Program-made: the position numbers and the translations under genes | DNA from: Rickettsiales bacterium | GTDB lineage: Bacteria; Pseudomonadota; Alphaproteobacteria; Rickettsiales; UBA1997 | Direction: 5' to 3' | DNA length: 6,101 nt | Assembly: GCA_031284025.1 (NCBI GenBank) | Contig: JAITAR010000078.1 | Span: 1-6,101 of the forward strand | Part shown: piece after piece, positions 5,840 to 6,101 of the stretch | How the letters are laid out: the number at the start of each line of letters is the position of its first letter | Position numbering within the stretch: the first letter of the stretch is position 1 | The notes under the pieces: model-generated | Told to the model about the DNA's origin: nothing | Seen by the model: the letters and a program-made list of their open reading frames with translations, nothing else | Databases searched by the model: none

Positions 5840-5904
5840 ATCATTATTAGGTAAGATAGGGTTTAAAATTTAAAACTTTAAATGGAAGAAAAAAATACTG
5901 GAGA

Positions 5905-6101
5905 TTAATTGTCGCCGTTCTTTCCAATAGTCTTTTTTGAAGAACCAGAGATGATCATAGCCTCTATTCTTAAATTCTCCGGCATTTTTTCCAGAGCATA
6001 GCGGAAAGCAGTTCTTGGCATAATTTCCTTCTTTGCCATTAGATAGGCGAATATTTCCTTTGGATTCGATTCACTAGCAGCCTTCAGCAGCCAGCCGTAT
6101 C
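5905..6101 (-). CDS. C-terminal end of an AlkD-like DNA alkylation repair protein (HEAT-like), 5' part outside the window
   Basis: An open frame enters from the right edge and ends at TAA (5907-5905), giving the last 64 residues of a protein. GWLLKAASESNP (2-13) followed by a second helix and MPRTAFRYALEKMPENLR (27-44) strongly resembles the C-terminal repeat of the AlkD-type DNA alkylation repair family, in which GW.LRE and MPRT.LRYAIE are typical. Family members are HEAT-like-repeat proteins that bind DNA and, in AlkD itself, excise positively charged alkylated bases. Catalytic residues would lie upstream, out of view, so activity cannot be judged. A short Ser/Lys/Gly tail (about 51-64) ends the protein. 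It is followed after 77 bases by queD on the same strand. A T7 run (minus strand, 5895-5889) lies just past the stop but has no clear hairpin, so read-through into queD is possible. The assignment rests on memory of the motif, not on a search. Confidence 0.7.
   Translation of the reverse strand, partial: YGWLLKAASESNPKEIFAYLMAKKEIMPRTAFRYALEKMPENLRIEAMIISGSSKKTIGKNGDN

Noticed and set aside
4903..5867. 11-base inverted repeat TTTAAACCCTA (4903-4913) and its complement (5857-5867) flanking queD-folE
   Set aside because: The position at both ends is striking, but exact 11-base matches between strands are expected several times by chance in a 6-kb AT-rich window, and there are no other mobile-element signs.
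5828..5904. Possible preQ1 riboswitch ahead of queD
   Set aside because: The leader has only TTTAAA repeats and a 5-bp stem; no preQ1 aptamer pattern was recognised.

Overview
The window comes from an AT-rich, tightly packed bacterial genome with intergenic gaps of 30 to 117 bases. It has homopolymer-rich spacers and few recognisable Shine-Dalgarno sites. I infer a Gram-negative, probably alphaproteobacterial and possibly host-associated organism of the Rickettsiales or Holosporales kind. The grounds are the alphaproteobacterial style of the RdgB protein (GRVDG, then PPRG, then GFGY.P.F.PDG), a large ankyrin-repeat protein, A+T bias and compactness. The placement is an inference, because no rRNA or other strong marker gene is present.

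Left part, 1-3518: a cell-envelope block. The 5' end of murJ (lipid II flippase) runs leftward off the window from 225. It diverges, across a 63-base gap, from a two-gene unit. The first gene of that unit encodes a 701-residue exported or membrane-anchored protein with a long Lys/Glu-rich stalk and C-terminal ankyrin repeats. The second is rodA, the peptidoglycan glycosyltransferase of the elongation machinery. The two overlap by an ATGA, so they are almost certainly co-transcribed and probably translationally coupled. In many bacteria the gene directly upstream of rodA encodes PBP2; here it is the ankyrin protein. MurJ supplies lipid II to the periplasm and RodA polymerises it, so the stalk/ankyrin protein is a guilt-by-association candidate for an envelope or elongasome factor. 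This is the most interesting item in the window.

Middle part, 3519-4871: an extremely A/T-rich spacer with two hairpins and a TATAAT box separates rodA from a second rightward unit. That unit holds a flavodoxin-fold NAD(P)H oxidoreductase and rdgB/HAM1, a house-cleaning nucleotide pyrophosphatase with unusual changes at normally conserved substrate-binding positions.

Right part, 4872-6101: a leftward group read in the order alkD-like (3' end only), queD, folE. FolE makes 7,8-dihydroneopterin triphosphate and QueD converts it to 6-carboxy-tetrahydropterin. Together they give the first two steps towards preQ0 and queuosine; FolE also feeds folate synthesis if the other genes exist elsewhere. 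This group converges on rdgB across 39 bases.

No rRNA, tRNA, CRISPR array, insertion sequence or phage gene was seen. No gap without a gene exceeds 120 bases.
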